DNA of 64,000 nt from FEN-1279 sp964501535. Lineage in GTDB: Bacteria > Bacteroidota > Ignavibacteria > Tepidaquicellales > Tepidaquicellaceae. Where the stretch lies: positions 1 through 64,000 of the forward strand of contig CAZCSV010000007.1 in assembly GCA_964501535.1 (NCBI GenBank). The letters are read 5' to 3'. Position numbers and translations under genes: made by a program. Positions 16,925-25,717 of this stretch are shown in pieces (the stretch's first letter is position 1; the number at the start of each line of letters is the position of its first letter). The notes beneath the pieces were generated by a model that had not been told where the DNA came from, made no database searches, and was given only the letters and a program-made list of their open reading frames with translations.

Positions 16925-18214
16925 TTATTTCACGTCAACGTAAATAGATTTTTTAATCTCCTCTATCCATTTTTCCATTTCCGTGTTTTCTTTGAACAGT
17001 AATGCGAGCTTCTTAATCTTTTCGTAATCTCCTTCCATAGTCAGCGTATGTTCTGGATTTTTCTTCAGTACTTTTATCAGTTCATATCCGTAATTCCTGT
17101 CTTCACCTGTTTTAATCGGGTTGCTTATTTTTCCCGTATCTATGCTCTTAATCGCATCGTATGTAATGCTGTCTAATCCGTCCAACTGCACAAAACCTAT
17201 ATATCCTCCCTTTTGATTTGTAGTTAAATCCTGAGAATATTTCTTCGCCGCATCCTCGAAAGTCAATGAGTTGTCTTCGATTTTAAGCTTTAAATCCTTT
17301 AAAAATGAAATCGTCTCTAAGTCTGATGATTCCAGCTTCGGATATGCAACCAGAATATGCTGGGCTCTCACAAGCTCGCCTTTTTTCTCGTTCAGCTTGA
17401 TTAAATGATAACCGAATTCTGTTTCCACAATGTCTGATATTTCCCCGACATTGAGTGAGTATAATGTTTCTTCGAATTCCTTTACGTAAACTCCCTTTTT
17501 CGAAAATCCTAAATCTCCTCCGCTTATTGCACTTTGTGTGTCGTCAGAATTTCTTTTTGCCAGTTCTGAAAAATCAGCACCCTGCTTTAAGCTGTCGAGA
17601 ATCTTTAATGCTTTTTCCTTAGCTAACTGCTTCTCTGTATCGGAAATTTTTCTCTGTAGATAAATGTGTGCAATTTCAAATTCTTCTTTTGCGGGTGGCA
17701 GGCTGTCTCTGTATTTTGCGTAAAACTCCGTTACTTCCTTGTCCGATACTTTAATCATACCGAACTTCCTACGTTTGAGCTTATCGGATTTCATCTTCTT
17801 CACCAAATCTTCTTTCAGTAACATCCTTATTTTACCTATGGACATTCCGTAAATTTCTTCGATCCTTTTTTCCGAACCAACTTGGTCGACCATGTTTTTT
17901 ATCCTGTAATCCAGCTCTTTTCCTATCTCATCTTCTTTTATCGTGATGCTGTCCTGCTCGGCTTTTGCATATATGATTTTTTCGGTTAGTAATTGCTGAA
18001 ATATCTGCTGTGCAATCATAGGATTGATTTGTGTCAATTGATTCTGCTTTGCATATAATTGCACCTGATATTGAAGGTCCGATTCGAGTATTATCTCATA
18101 CCCCACTACGGCAATAATTCTGTCGCCCTCTTTTTGTGAATAGGATATATTGTTTATCAGCAATATCAATATCAAAGCCAATAAAATTCTTGTAACTTTT
18201 AATCTGTATATCAT
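16925..18214 (-). CDS. SurA-like periplasmic chaperone with two parvulin domains
   Basis: The 429-residue product has an N-terminal signal (ending around NNISYSQ), a SurA-type helical N-domain (about 30-165), and two PpiC/parvulin rotamase domains. The first is around EIAHIYLQRK with GGDLGFSKKGVYVKEFEE, and the second begins at RAQHILVAYP with KGGYIGFVQ. It probably escorts outer-membrane proteins across the periplasm; the isomerase activity is expected from the domain but not certain. It lies downstream of the lipoprotein parvulin gene, with a strong hairpin between them, and 7 nt upstream of the VWA-like gene. Confidence 0.9.
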   Translation of the reverse strand: MIYRLKVTRILLALILILLINNISYSQKEGDRIIAVVGYEIILESDLQYQVQLYAKQNQLTQINPMIAQQIFQQLLTEKIIYAKAEQDSITIKEDEIGKELDYRIKNMVDQVGSEKRIEEIYGMSIGKIRMLLKEDLVKKMKSDKLKRRKFGMIKVSDKEVTEFYAKYRDSLPPAKEEFEIAHIYLQRKISDTEKQLAKEKALKILDSLKQGADFSELAKRNSDDTQSAISGGDLGFSKKGVYVKEFEETLYSLNVGEISDIVETEFGYHLIKLNEKKGELVRAQHILVAYPKLESSDLETISFLKDLKLKIEDNSLTFEDAAKKYSQDLTTNQKGGYIGFVQLDGLDSITYDAIKSIDTGKISNPIKTGEDRNYGYELIKVLKKNPEHTLTMEGDYEKIKKLALLFKENTEMEKWIEEIKKSIYVDVK

Positions 18215-18255
18215 ATGAAAATTGGACTTTCTGTAAAGCCCATGAAATCTTTATT

Positions 18256-18288
18256 TTTCCTGTCCCCTGTATAACAGAGGACAGGAAA
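18256..18288. other. Intercistronic hairpin between two parvulin genes
   Basis: A 10-bp perfect inverted repeat (TTTCCTGTCC and GGACAGGAAA) encloses a further short stem (CTGT and ACAG). There is no T-run on either strand, so a classic terminator is unlikely. It may stabilise or process the mRNA between the two parvulin coding regions. Confidence 0.55.
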
Positions 18289-18301
18289 TAAACTGTTCTA
18301 A

Positions 18302-20059
18302 TTAATTTTTAAATGCCTTTTCAATTATATTGTCATATATCTTTACGGGATATTTCTGCTTCAATCCGTCAATATAATTCTTTTCTAATTGCTTGAATTT
18401 CTCTTGCTGTAATACCTGTGAAATTTCCGATTTTACTTCATCTATGGCTTTATATTTCTGTTCGTTGTTTTCCGTGTATGTATATTTTTGCTTGTTTGCT
18501 TCGAAATAATTTTGAATATCCTCATCTGTGATTTTTATTTTACTCCAGAGTTCCTCCTGGTCAATTTTGAAGCTCAGTAATCCGTTCTGATATTCATTGA
18601 ATAAATCTATGTAATCATCGTCTTTTTCAATTTTCTCTTTTACTGCCAGAAGATTTAAAATTGGGGTTTCCGAACTTCCCTCTATTATCTTTTTAACAGC
18701 AGTATAATTTGCGGCATTCGATGCAAATTCCTTGTTCATCGAAAAGTATTGAATTACATCCGTGATTTTTATTTCACCGCCTTTATACGTTGCTAAAACC
18801 TTCTGATTGTCCTGTTCTGTGAAGATACTGTCGAGCTTTATGTCGTTGAATATTTTGCTTGAATCCAATTTTGAGGCAAAATAATTTAATCCTTCATTTA
18901 CAAATTCGAATTTGTAATCTTTACGGACTTTTTCGAGAAACTTAATGTATTCCTGCTTGTACATCGGACCTCTCTTGAATTCGGATTTAAGATTTTCTTT
19001 TTGCTTATCAAATGGCTGGTATTCCTTTACTTCAAGAAGCTTAATTATGTGCCAACCGAATGGTGTTCTTACTATATCCGAAACCTGTCCTACATTCAGC
19101 GAAAATGCCGTGCTGTCAAAAGACTGTACCATTCTTCTTCTGTCGAAGAATCCCAAATCTCCGCCTCTCGGCTTTGAACCCGGGTCTTCAGATAATTCCA
19201 TTGCTAATTTCGAAAAATCTTCGCCGTTTTTTAACTTATCCGAAATTTCTTTTATTTTGTTGTATGATGTAGTGGAATCTAATACCTTTCCCGTGCTGTC
19301 CTTTATATCCTGAATCAATATGTGCGCCGCTCTTATGCTTTCATTCCTTTTCTTTTTATCTGTAAGTTTTACCACGTGAAGTCCGAACATTGTCCTAACA
19401 GGTTTTTTCGTGTATTCCCCGACTTTCAAATCGTATATGGCATCCTCGAACTCCGGTACCGTCATCCCTGCCGTGAAATAATATAAATCGCCGCTGTTTG
19501 TCTTTGCCGATTGGTCATCAGACATTTCTCTTGCCACAACATCGAACGAATCGCCGTTTTTCAGCCTTTTTATTATCGTGTCCGCTTTCATATATGCTTT
19601 TAACGAATCCTCGGGAGTTGCCGTCTGGGGAAGGTTTATTAATATGTGTGAAGCCCTTACTTCAAATTTCTTTCTTTCCCATAATTCTTTTATCTTTGGT
19701 TCGACCAGTTCCTTGTCAACCAGAAAAGTCGAAATAAAATTTTTCTTGTATTCGGTTAGATCTTTTTGTATTTCAGGTGAATTAAGATAGCCTTTGTCCT
19801 TCGCATCTTTTACCTTTAATCTGAATTTTATCATCAAGTCGAGATACTCTTTCCGCTCTGTAAGAGATTTGTTCCTTGCGGTATCGAGATTGTTCCCGAT
19901 TGATTTCAAAAACTGGTTTTCGAATTCATACAAGTATATTTTTTCATCACCTAATTCCGCAATGACATCTTTTTTCTTGCTTGAACACCCAATAATAAGT
20001 GCGATCAAAGCAATTACCAGTAGGTTAAAACCATAAAAAAAATATTTTTTCTTCATCAT
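18302..20059 (-). CDS. Lipoprotein with two parvulin-type isomerase domains
   Basis: I start at the ATG at 20059 (MMKKKYFF) rather than the upstream in-frame codons. From there the protein begins with a lipoprotein signal whose lipobox is LIIGC, giving 585 residues. Two PpiC domains follow: ASHILINLPQTATPEDSLK with KTNSGDLYYF, and AAHILIQDIKD with RGGDLGFFDRRR. The C-terminal 200 residues are helical and resemble the chaperone arm of PpiD/PrsA-like proteins. It should be lipid-anchored on the periplasmic side and help fold exported proteins. It is the promoter-proximal gene of the leftward set with the SurA-like and VWA-like genes, and is divergent from glgA. Confidence 0.88.
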   Translation of the reverse strand: MMKKKYFFYGFNLLVIALIALIIGCSSKKKDVIAELGDEKIYLYEFENQFLKSIGNNLDTARNKSLTERKEYLDLMIKFRLKVKDAKDKGYLNSPEIQKDLTEYKKNFISTFLVDKELVEPKIKELWERKKFEVRASHILINLPQTATPEDSLKAYMKADTIIKRLKNGDSFDVVAREMSDDQSAKTNSGDLYYFTAGMTVPEFEDAIYDLKVGEYTKKPVRTMFGLHVVKLTDKKKRNESIRAAHILIQDIKDSTGKVLDSTTSYNKIKEISDKLKNGEDFSKLAMELSEDPGSKPRGGDLGFFDRRRMVQSFDSTAFSLNVGQVSDIVRTPFGWHIIKLLEVKEYQPFDKQKENLKSEFKRGPMYKQEYIKFLEKVRKDYKFEFVNEGLNYFASKLDSSKIFNDIKLDSIFTEQDNQKVLATYKGGEIKITDVIQYFSMNKEFASNAANYTAVKKIIEGSSETPILNLLAVKEKIEKDDDYIDLFNEYQNGLLSFKIDQEELWSKIKITDEDIQNYFEANKQKYTYTENNEQKYKAIDEVKSEISQVLQQEKFKQLEKNYIDGLKQKYPVKIYDNIIEKAFKN

Positions 20060-20229
20060 TATTTTATATTTTTGATTATTACAATCTATAATTTTACTAA
20101 AATCAATACTTAATAACAAGTCAATGAATGTTCAATTACTACATTTCATTTTTTCATTCATATTAATATTTTATGCTCTTAATCTTGAGTTACAATAAAT
20201 TATTTTTTTTTCAAGTTTTTATTTAAAAA

Positions 20230-21684
20230 ATGAAGGTTTGTTTTGTTTCCAGCGAATGTGACCCGTTTATTAAAACAGGCGGTCTGGCTGATGTCAGCGG
20301 CTCCCTGCCGGTTGCCCTTAATGAACTCGGGTGTGAACCGAAGGTTTTTCTTCCTTTTTATGATTTAATTGATTCGGCAAAATATAATATAAAAACGGTT
20401 GAAAAAATAAAGAATGAGGAAGTGAAAATAGGGGAGAAATCCGTTCCCTTTAACCTTCACACCTGTAAATTATTAAATACTTCTGTGGATGTTTTTTTTG
20501 TGGAATGTCCCGAATATTTTAACAGAAAAAAGGTCTATACAAACGATTCCGATGAAGACGAGAGGTTCATTCTTTTCCAAAAAGCCGTTTTAGTTTCACT
20601 AAAAAAACTGAGCTGGTCTGCTGATATTATTCACTGCAATGACTGGCAGACGGGTTTGATTCCCGCATTTTTAAGAAAAAGTTATTCAGAAGATGAATTT
20701 TTTAAAAATACATCAACGGTCTTTTCGATTCATAATATTGCCTATCAGGGGCTGTTCGATAAATCCTCTTTCGCAAAAACAAATTTCCCCCCTGAAGATT
20801 TTCAGCCGTTCAGTCCTTTTGAATTAAACAACCTCTTCTGTTTTCTCAAAACAGGTATCGGTTTTGCGGAAATAATAACAACCGTAAGCCCGACTTATGC
20901 TAACGAAATCCAGACTCCTGAATACGGAGCCGGACTGGAAGGCGTGCTGAATGAAAGAAAAAATGATTTGTATGGAATCCTGAATGGTATAAATACGAAC
21001 TTGTGGAATCCCGAAACAGATAAGCTGATATCATATAATTATAATTTTTCCGCATTGGAAAATAAATTAAAAAACAAAAAAGCTCTTCTTAAAAAAACAA
21101 AACTCGAATTCAGTGAAAACACCCCTCTGCTTGGAATTGTCTCTCGGTTTGCCTGGCAAAAGGGCTTTGAACTCTTCGAGCCGGTTTTAGATGTCTTGCT
21201 TTCTAAAAATCTTCAAATCATTACTCTCGGTGAAGGTGAAAGCAAGTATGAGGAATTCTTCGGAAACGCCGCAAAAAAATATCCGGAAAAATTCTCCGCC
21301 TTTATCGAATACAATAATGAACTTGCACATCAAATCACGGCATCGAGCGATATATTCCTGATGCCATCAAAGTATGAACCCTGCGGACTTAATCAAATGT
21401 ACAGCTTAAAATACGGAACAGTTCCGGTCGTCAGAAAAACGGGCGGGCTCGCGGATACTGTAAAGGACATCGATGAATTCGGTGAAACCGGAAACGGCGT
21501 TACTTTTAACGATTTCGATTCTTATCAGTTCCTGAATGCTGTCGACCGTGCATTAAATTATTTCAAAAATAAAGAAAAATGGAAAAAGATTATTCAATCC
21601 GGAATGAATGAAGACTTTTCCTGGAATAAATCAGCCAAGAGATATTTGGAAATCTATGAAATTGCGATTAGTAGAAGAAAATAA
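20230..21684 (+). CDS. glgA: Glycogen synthase (ADP/UDP-glucose-dependent, GT5)
   Basis: This enzyme adds glucosyl units from nucleotide-glucose to the non-reducing end of glycogen. The 484-residue protein has the usual length for bacterial GlgA. It opens with MKVCFVSSECDPF and the KTGGLADV loop (Lys15-Gly18) that binds the nucleotide sugar. A SRFAWQKGFELF segment marks the second Rossmann domain, and MPSKYEPCGLNQMYSLKYGT (about 380-400) holds the EX7E-type catalytic region. It is cytoplasmic. It stands alone, divergent from the parvulin genes, and no other glycogen genes occur nearby. Confidence 0.95.
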   Translation: MKVCFVSSECDPFIKTGGLADVSGSLPVALNELGCEPKVFLPFYDLIDSAKYNIKTVEKIKNEEVKIGEKSVPFNLHTCKLLNTSVDVFFVECPEYFNRKKVYTNDSDEDERFILFQKAVLVSLKKLSWSADIIHCNDWQTGLIPAFLRKSYSEDEFFKNTSTVFSIHNIAYQGLFDKSSFAKTNFPPEDFQPFSPFELNNLFCFLKTGIGFAEIITTVSPTYANEIQTPEYGAGLEGVLNERKNDLYGILNGINTNLWNPETDKLISYNYNFSALENKLKNKKALLKKTKLEFSENTPLLGIVSRFAWQKGFELFEPVLDVLLSKNLQIITLGEGESKYEEFFGNAAKKYPEKFSAFIEYNNELAHQITASSDIFLMPSKYEPCGLNQMYSLKYGTVPVVRKTGGLADTVKDIDEFGETGNGVTFNDFDSYQFLNAVDRALNYFKNKEKWKKIIQSGMNEDFSWNKSAKRYLEIYEIAISRRK

Positions 21685-21736
21685 TTTTTGATTTCTGTCC
21701 TCCAAAATTTTCCGTTTTGAGTCTCTAAAAACATTT

Positions 21737-21757
21737 GTAGTTTACGGTTTTAACCGT
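21737..21757 (+). repeat. REP-like hairpin preceded by GTAG
   Basis: A perfect 6-bp inverted repeat (ACGGTT, TT loop, AACCGT) at 21744-21757 follows a GTAG tetranucleotide at 21737-21740. A GTAG/GGAG box next to a short palindrome is the hallmark of REP elements mobilised by RAYT transposases. No RAYT gene lies in the window. Confidence 0.45.
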
Positions 21758-21783
21758 GGGCTGCATTAAAATCTCATTTTTTC

Positions 21784-21807
21784 AGTCAGGAGGCAACTCC
21801 TGACTGT
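21784..21807. repeat. Perfect 10-bp palindrome with GCAA loop
   Basis: CAGTCAGGAG and CTCCTGACTG pair perfectly around a GCAA loop. GGAG occurs within the left arm. Together with the hairpin 27 nt upstream it forms a paired-palindrome unit like a bacterial BIME. It is followed by a non-T-rich sequence, so it is not a standard terminator for glgA. Confidence 0.6.
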
Positions 21808-21824
21808 CACAAAAAAATAATGAA

Positions 21825-22001
21825 TTGATTGTCGGGTGTAACTTTACAATAGCAGGTGGGTCTCCGGCAAATCACAATGCTAAATGGAACGGAACAAACT
21901 GGACGTCTCTAATTAATGGATTTAATAGTCAGGTAAATACTTTAGCGATTTATAATAACAAAATAGTTGCTATGGAGGGTTTCGTTTTGGCGGGGAGCAT
22001 A
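21825..22001 (+). pseudogene. Relic of a repeat-propeller secreted protein
   Basis: This frame has no ATG, GTG or TTG at its start. It encodes about 59 residues that look like one repeat of a WNGTNW-type propeller protein: a CNFTIAGG segment, then KWNGTNWTSLINGFN and LAIYNNKIV. Intact members of this kind have many such repeats, a signal peptide and a T9SS tail. Here both ends are missing and the frame degrades into unrelated sequence after residue 59. I read it as the decayed remnant of a larger gene. Confidence 0.55.
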
Positions 22002-22421
22002 AGGTATGAAATGTTATATTATATAGTAATAAAGCACAAACAGTTTGTAATTATTCTCCCCGGTAAACTATAGGAAAGTATAGAATATTTAGATTCCTAT
22101 AAGTAATGTAAAAACAAGATGAGCTTGCAACATTTACGTTATGGTTTGGATTAAATTACTTTAGACAGGTTTTTTTTGAAGCTATCGGTAAAATATATAT
22201 ATATATTTATAATTTTTTATTATATTAATTTTGCATTCAAGAAGTTATTTATTTTTCAGCGAATAATTTACTCCGCATAAATCCTGAGGCTGAAAAAAGT
22301 TATTGTTTTAAAATTAATCGAGGAAGAAAAGCAAAAATCACTTTTATAGTATTACATACAATTTTAAAATGTCTTATAAATTTTTAAAATAAATCAATCA
22401 AAATTATAAAAACAAAAATCT
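22002..22421. other. AT-rich non-coding stretch
   Basis: No supported gene here. It is very AT-rich, with a short TA-dinucleotide run around 22194-22205. It sits between the propeller relic and the leader of the T9SS cargo gene at 22435. It probably contains that gene's promoter, but no box is clear enough to call. Confidence 0.5.
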
Positions 22422-22426
22422 GGGGG
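22422..22426 (+). promoter_or_regulatory. G-rich ribosome-binding site
   Basis: GGGGG lies 8 nt before the ATG at 22435 and can pair with the 16S anti-Shine-Dalgarno sequence. Most genes in this window lack such a site, so it supports the chosen start and may indicate strong translation. Confidence 0.5.
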
Positions 22427-22434
22427 ATAAAAAA

Positions 22435-23673
22435 ATGAAAAAAATCATTTGCACAATTTTGTTTTTTTTAGCTATAATGAGCACGGTCAAGATCGAAGAA
22501 TGTTTAGGGCAATGGGTAAAGGTATCCGGCGGTTTGGGTGACTTTCGGAGGATTTCTTCGATTATTGTAAATGGAACTAATTTATATACCGGGATAATAT
22601 ATTATCCGAATGGAGTCTGGATGTCAACGAATAACGGAGGTTTATGGACACAAACAACACTTATCAATCAAGATGTTCACAGTCTTACAGTCGGGATGGG
22701 AAATATGTATGCCGGGACAATAAATAATGGTGTTTTTATATCTACGAATAACGGAGTAAACTGGACTCAAACAACATTGAACAACAAAACAGTTCGTGCA
22801 CTATTATACAATGCGGGATATGTATATGCGGGGACAACAGCAAATGGTATATATATTTCTACAAATAATGGAACTACGTGGGGGCAAACAGCAATCAACA
22901 ACCAGAATATATATTCACTTGCAGCAAGCGGAAGTAACATTTTTGCAGGGAGTGGAAGTAATAATGGTGTTTATATATCTACAAATAACGGAGCAAATTG
23001 GACACAAACATCTTTAATTAATCAAACTGTTACAACCATTTGTGCAAACGGAAGTAACATATATGCGGGGACATTATATGGGGTATATCGCACAACGAAT
23101 AATGGTAACAATTGGAGTTTAGTAGGATTAGATGATAAATCAGTTTATTCTATAGTAGTGAATGGAAGTAGTATAATAGCGGGAACAGATGCATTTGGGG
23201 TTTATCTTTCAACAAACAACGGGGTAAACTGGACTCAGAAAAATGAAGGTATAATTACTTCGGATATAATTTATACTTTAATGACTGCAAATAATTATAT
23301 ATTTGCAGGATTGTGGGGAACTTCAATATGGCGTCGTCCAGTTTCCGAATTGATAACATCAGTGAAAAATCTTTCGACAGAACTGCCTTCGGAATATAAG
23401 TTGTATCAGAATTATCCGAATCCGTTCAATTCAATGACAAATGTTAAATGGCAAATGTTAAATGCAGGAAATGTTAAAATCGTATTGTATGATATTACTG
23501 GCAGAGAGATTGCAACACTTGTGAATGAAAAGCAGGAGCTGGGATTATATGAGATAACATTTGACGCAGGCAATTTACCATCGGGGGTTTATATTTATAG
23601 AATGCAAATCGAGAATTCGGATAGAACGGAATATAATTTTATTGCAACTAAAAAAATGGTATTTTTAAAATAG
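22435..23673 (+). CDS. T9SS cargo protein with short propeller repeats
   Basis: This is a 412-residue exported protein: signal peptide, then at least six near-identical 36-40-residue units with the core GVxISTNNGxNWTQT followed by VxxIxAxGSNIYAG, as in BNR/sialidase-type propellers. From residue 326 comes the T9SS type A sorting domain (NYPNPFNS to KKMVFLK). The repeats are similar at the DNA level, so unit number may vary by recombination. It should be surface-exposed or released; the ligand is unknown. It is followed 45 nt later by another T9SS cargo gene, so the two may share a transcript. Confidence 0.88.
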   Translation: MKKIICTILFFLAIMSTVKIEECLGQWVKVSGGLGDFRRISSIIVNGTNLYTGIIYYPNGVWMSTNNGGLWTQTTLINQDVHSLTVGMGNMYAGTINNGVFISTNNGVNWTQTTLNNKTVRALLYNAGYVYAGTTANGIYISTNNGTTWGQTAINNQNIYSLAASGSNIFAGSGSNNGVYISTNNGANWTQTSLINQTVTTICANGSNIYAGTLYGVYRTTNNGNNWSLVGLDDKSVYSIVVNGSSIIAGTDAFGVYLSTNNGVNWTQKNEGIITSDIIYTLMTANNYIFAGLWGTSIWRRPVSELITSVKNLSTELPSEYKLYQNYPNPFNSMTNVKWQMLNAGNVKIVLYDITGREIATLVNEKQELGLYEITFDAGNLPSGVYIYRMQIENSDRTEYNFIATKKMVFLK

Positions 23674-23718
23674 ATAATATAAATAAAATTCGCTAAATTA
23701 TTTATTATAATTAATAAG

Positions 23719-25635
23719 ATGAAAATTTTTTTAAAAAAGAGGATTTTATTATTAATCTCTTTGGTTGTCTTCACTGTATTTTTTGTGTCGGATTTATACT
23801 CCCAGCAAAACTGGAGTATAATCAGCAGACCGACTAACCAAAGTTTATGGAGATGTTCATTCGTAGATACTCTGAACGGATGGGCTGTGGGCGATTCCGG
23901 ATTGATTATGCGTACGAGTAACGGGGGATATAATTGGATTATGCAGAATTCCAAAGTAAACGCATATATGGTATCAGTGTTTTTTCTGAATAATAGATTG
24001 GGATGGGCAGTTGGCTGGGGATTGGATCAGAGTTTCTTCGGGACTTATATCTTGACTACCACTAACGGGGGAGTCGTCTGGGATACTGCGAGGTTCCCTG
24101 TTTATGATGTTTATGTTAAGGATTTAATTTTTCTTGACTCGCTGACGGGTTATATCGGGGGTGTTCCCGGAATATTCCATAAAACGACTAACGGTGGAAT
24201 GAACTGGACAAAATGCAATCTGGATTCAAACATCGCTTCAGGCTTTCCTGTAAACAGATTTAGATTCTTGAACAGCAGAATCGGTATTGCCGTCGGCGGC
24301 GCAATCGATATTGCAGGGGTGGTATGGAAAACAACCAATTACGGGCAGTTCTGGTCATCGGCCATAGTTGCACCTGAACCTATTAATGATATTAAATTAT
24401 TTGATTCAGTTAACTATCTTGCTGTCGGCGGGGATTATGAGTATGGTGCGAGCGTTTTAAGAACTTCTAATGGAGGGGTTAATTGGGTTTATAAAACCCT
24501 CGAAATGTACGGCATTCCGAGAGCTCTCACATTTAGAACAAATAGCGAAGGCTGGGCTCCGATGGGTTATCTGCCGAATTTTATTATGACAACCGATGTC
24601 GGAAGTACCTGGTCTATTCTTGATTCTCCTGATACCACAAAAATTTTCGATTTAGTGTTTAAAAGTAGTTCATTCGGTATAGGTGTCTGCTCATACGGAT
24701 ATGTTATAAAATATTTTTCCGCTACTGCTTTTTCTGTCGCGGGAAACGTAAAATATAACGATAATAATCAGCCTGTGACCAGCGGTATGGTGAAAGCCTT
24801 TAAACTGGATAAATCTAACGGTCATATTGTCGTACTCGATTCGGCTCAGATTCAACCTGATGGCACTTATATACTCGGTAAGGTCCCGAAGGATTCGGTG
24901 AATATCGGTGTCTTTCCAAATTCCACACCCCCTAATGACTGGGTGATTACTTATTATCCTTCCACAATTTATTGGCAGGAAGCGGCTGTATTATATCCTA
25001 CGGGTAATCTTAACGATATTAACATAAGGGCTATAAGGCTATTGAATACCGTTGCAAATAACTCCGTGAACGGAAAAATTATGCAGCATAATAGTATCAT
25101 TACCGAAAATATTAAGGATGCTGTTGTCTATGCGAAGAACGGAGATGCATTCGTGAGATGCACGGTCTCCGATGAGAACGGAGTCTATCATTTGCTGTCT
25201 TTACCGTCGGGTAACATAAAAATTATTGTAAACCGTCTGGGCTATAAGAGTGACAGTACGATGGTAGTTGTTACCCCAACCAGTAATATCGATTCTGTGA
25301 ATTTTTATCTGCATAAAATCTATATCGGGATTAATAAAACCGGGAATAACATTCCCTCGGATTATAAACTGTACCAGAACTATCCGAATCCGTTTAACCC
25401 TTCGACAAAAATTAAATTCGTTTTACCGAAAAATAGTTATACGACACTGAAAGTCTTCGATATTTTAGGAAGAGAAGTCGCTTTACTGGTTAACGAGAAA
25501 CTCGATGCGGGTGAGTATGAAATAAATTTTTCGATTAATAATTACACCGCAAAACAATTTCCCAGCGGGATATATTTCTATAGAATTCAAGCTGGTGATT
25601 ATGCAGAGACAAAAAAGATGATTCTGCTTAAGTGA
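23719..25635 (+). CDS. T9SS cargo protein: YCF48-like propeller plus two Ig-like domains
   Basis: This is a 638-residue exported protein. After the signal peptide, residues about 30-335 form the same YCF48-like propeller as the protein at 13417-14718, with long stretches of matching residues (for example DxLxGWAxGDSG and LAVGGDYEYG). It then carries about 200 extra residues including VNGKIMQHNSIITENIKDA and DENGVYHLLSLPSGN, typical of carboxypeptidase-regulatory/CNA-B-like beta-sandwich domains. The T9SS tail starts at residue 554 with NYPNPFNP. It is a paralogue of the shorter protein with an added spacer or adhesion module. A terminator follows it. Confidence 0.88.
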   Translation: MKIFLKKRILLLISLVVFTVFFVSDLYSQQNWSIISRPTNQSLWRCSFVDTLNGWAVGDSGLIMRTSNGGYNWIMQNSKVNAYMVSVFFLNNRLGWAVGWGLDQSFFGTYILTTTNGGVVWDTARFPVYDVYVKDLIFLDSLTGYIGGVPGIFHKTTNGGMNWTKCNLDSNIASGFPVNRFRFLNSRIGIAVGGAIDIAGVVWKTTNYGQFWSSAIVAPEPINDIKLFDSVNYLAVGGDYEYGASVLRTSNGGVNWVYKTLEMYGIPRALTFRTNSEGWAPMGYLPNFIMTTDVGSTWSILDSPDTTKIFDLVFKSSSFGIGVCSYGYVIKYFSATAFSVAGNVKYNDNNQPVTSGMVKAFKLDKSNGHIVVLDSAQIQPDGTYILGKVPKDSVNIGVFPNSTPPNDWVITYYPSTIYWQEAAVLYPTGNLNDINIRAIRLLNTVANNSVNGKIMQHNSIITENIKDAVVYAKNGDAFVRCTVSDENGVYHLLSLPSGNIKIIVNRLGYKSDSTMVVVTPTSNIDSVNFYLHKIYIGINKTGNNIPSDYKLYQNYPNPFNPSTKIKFVLPKNSYTTLKVFDILGREVALLVNEKLDAGEYEINFSINNYTAKQFPSGIYFYRIQAGDYAETKKMILLK

Positions 25636-25671
25636 TACGATGGAGAATGAAAGAATTAAGTTACAATAAGT

Positions 25672-25705
25672 AAAAGCTGCCGGTGCTTTTTATCCGACAG
25701 CTTTT
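25672..25705. terminator. Bidirectional terminator between convergent genes
   Basis: AAAAGCTG pairs with CAGCTTTT, with an inner CGG/CCG pairing after one mismatch, and a T-run follows on both strands. It lies between the T9SS cargo gene (+) and the beta-CASP nuclease gene (-), the right place to stop both transcripts. Confidence 0.85.
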
Positions 25706-25717
25706 TATATTTCATTT

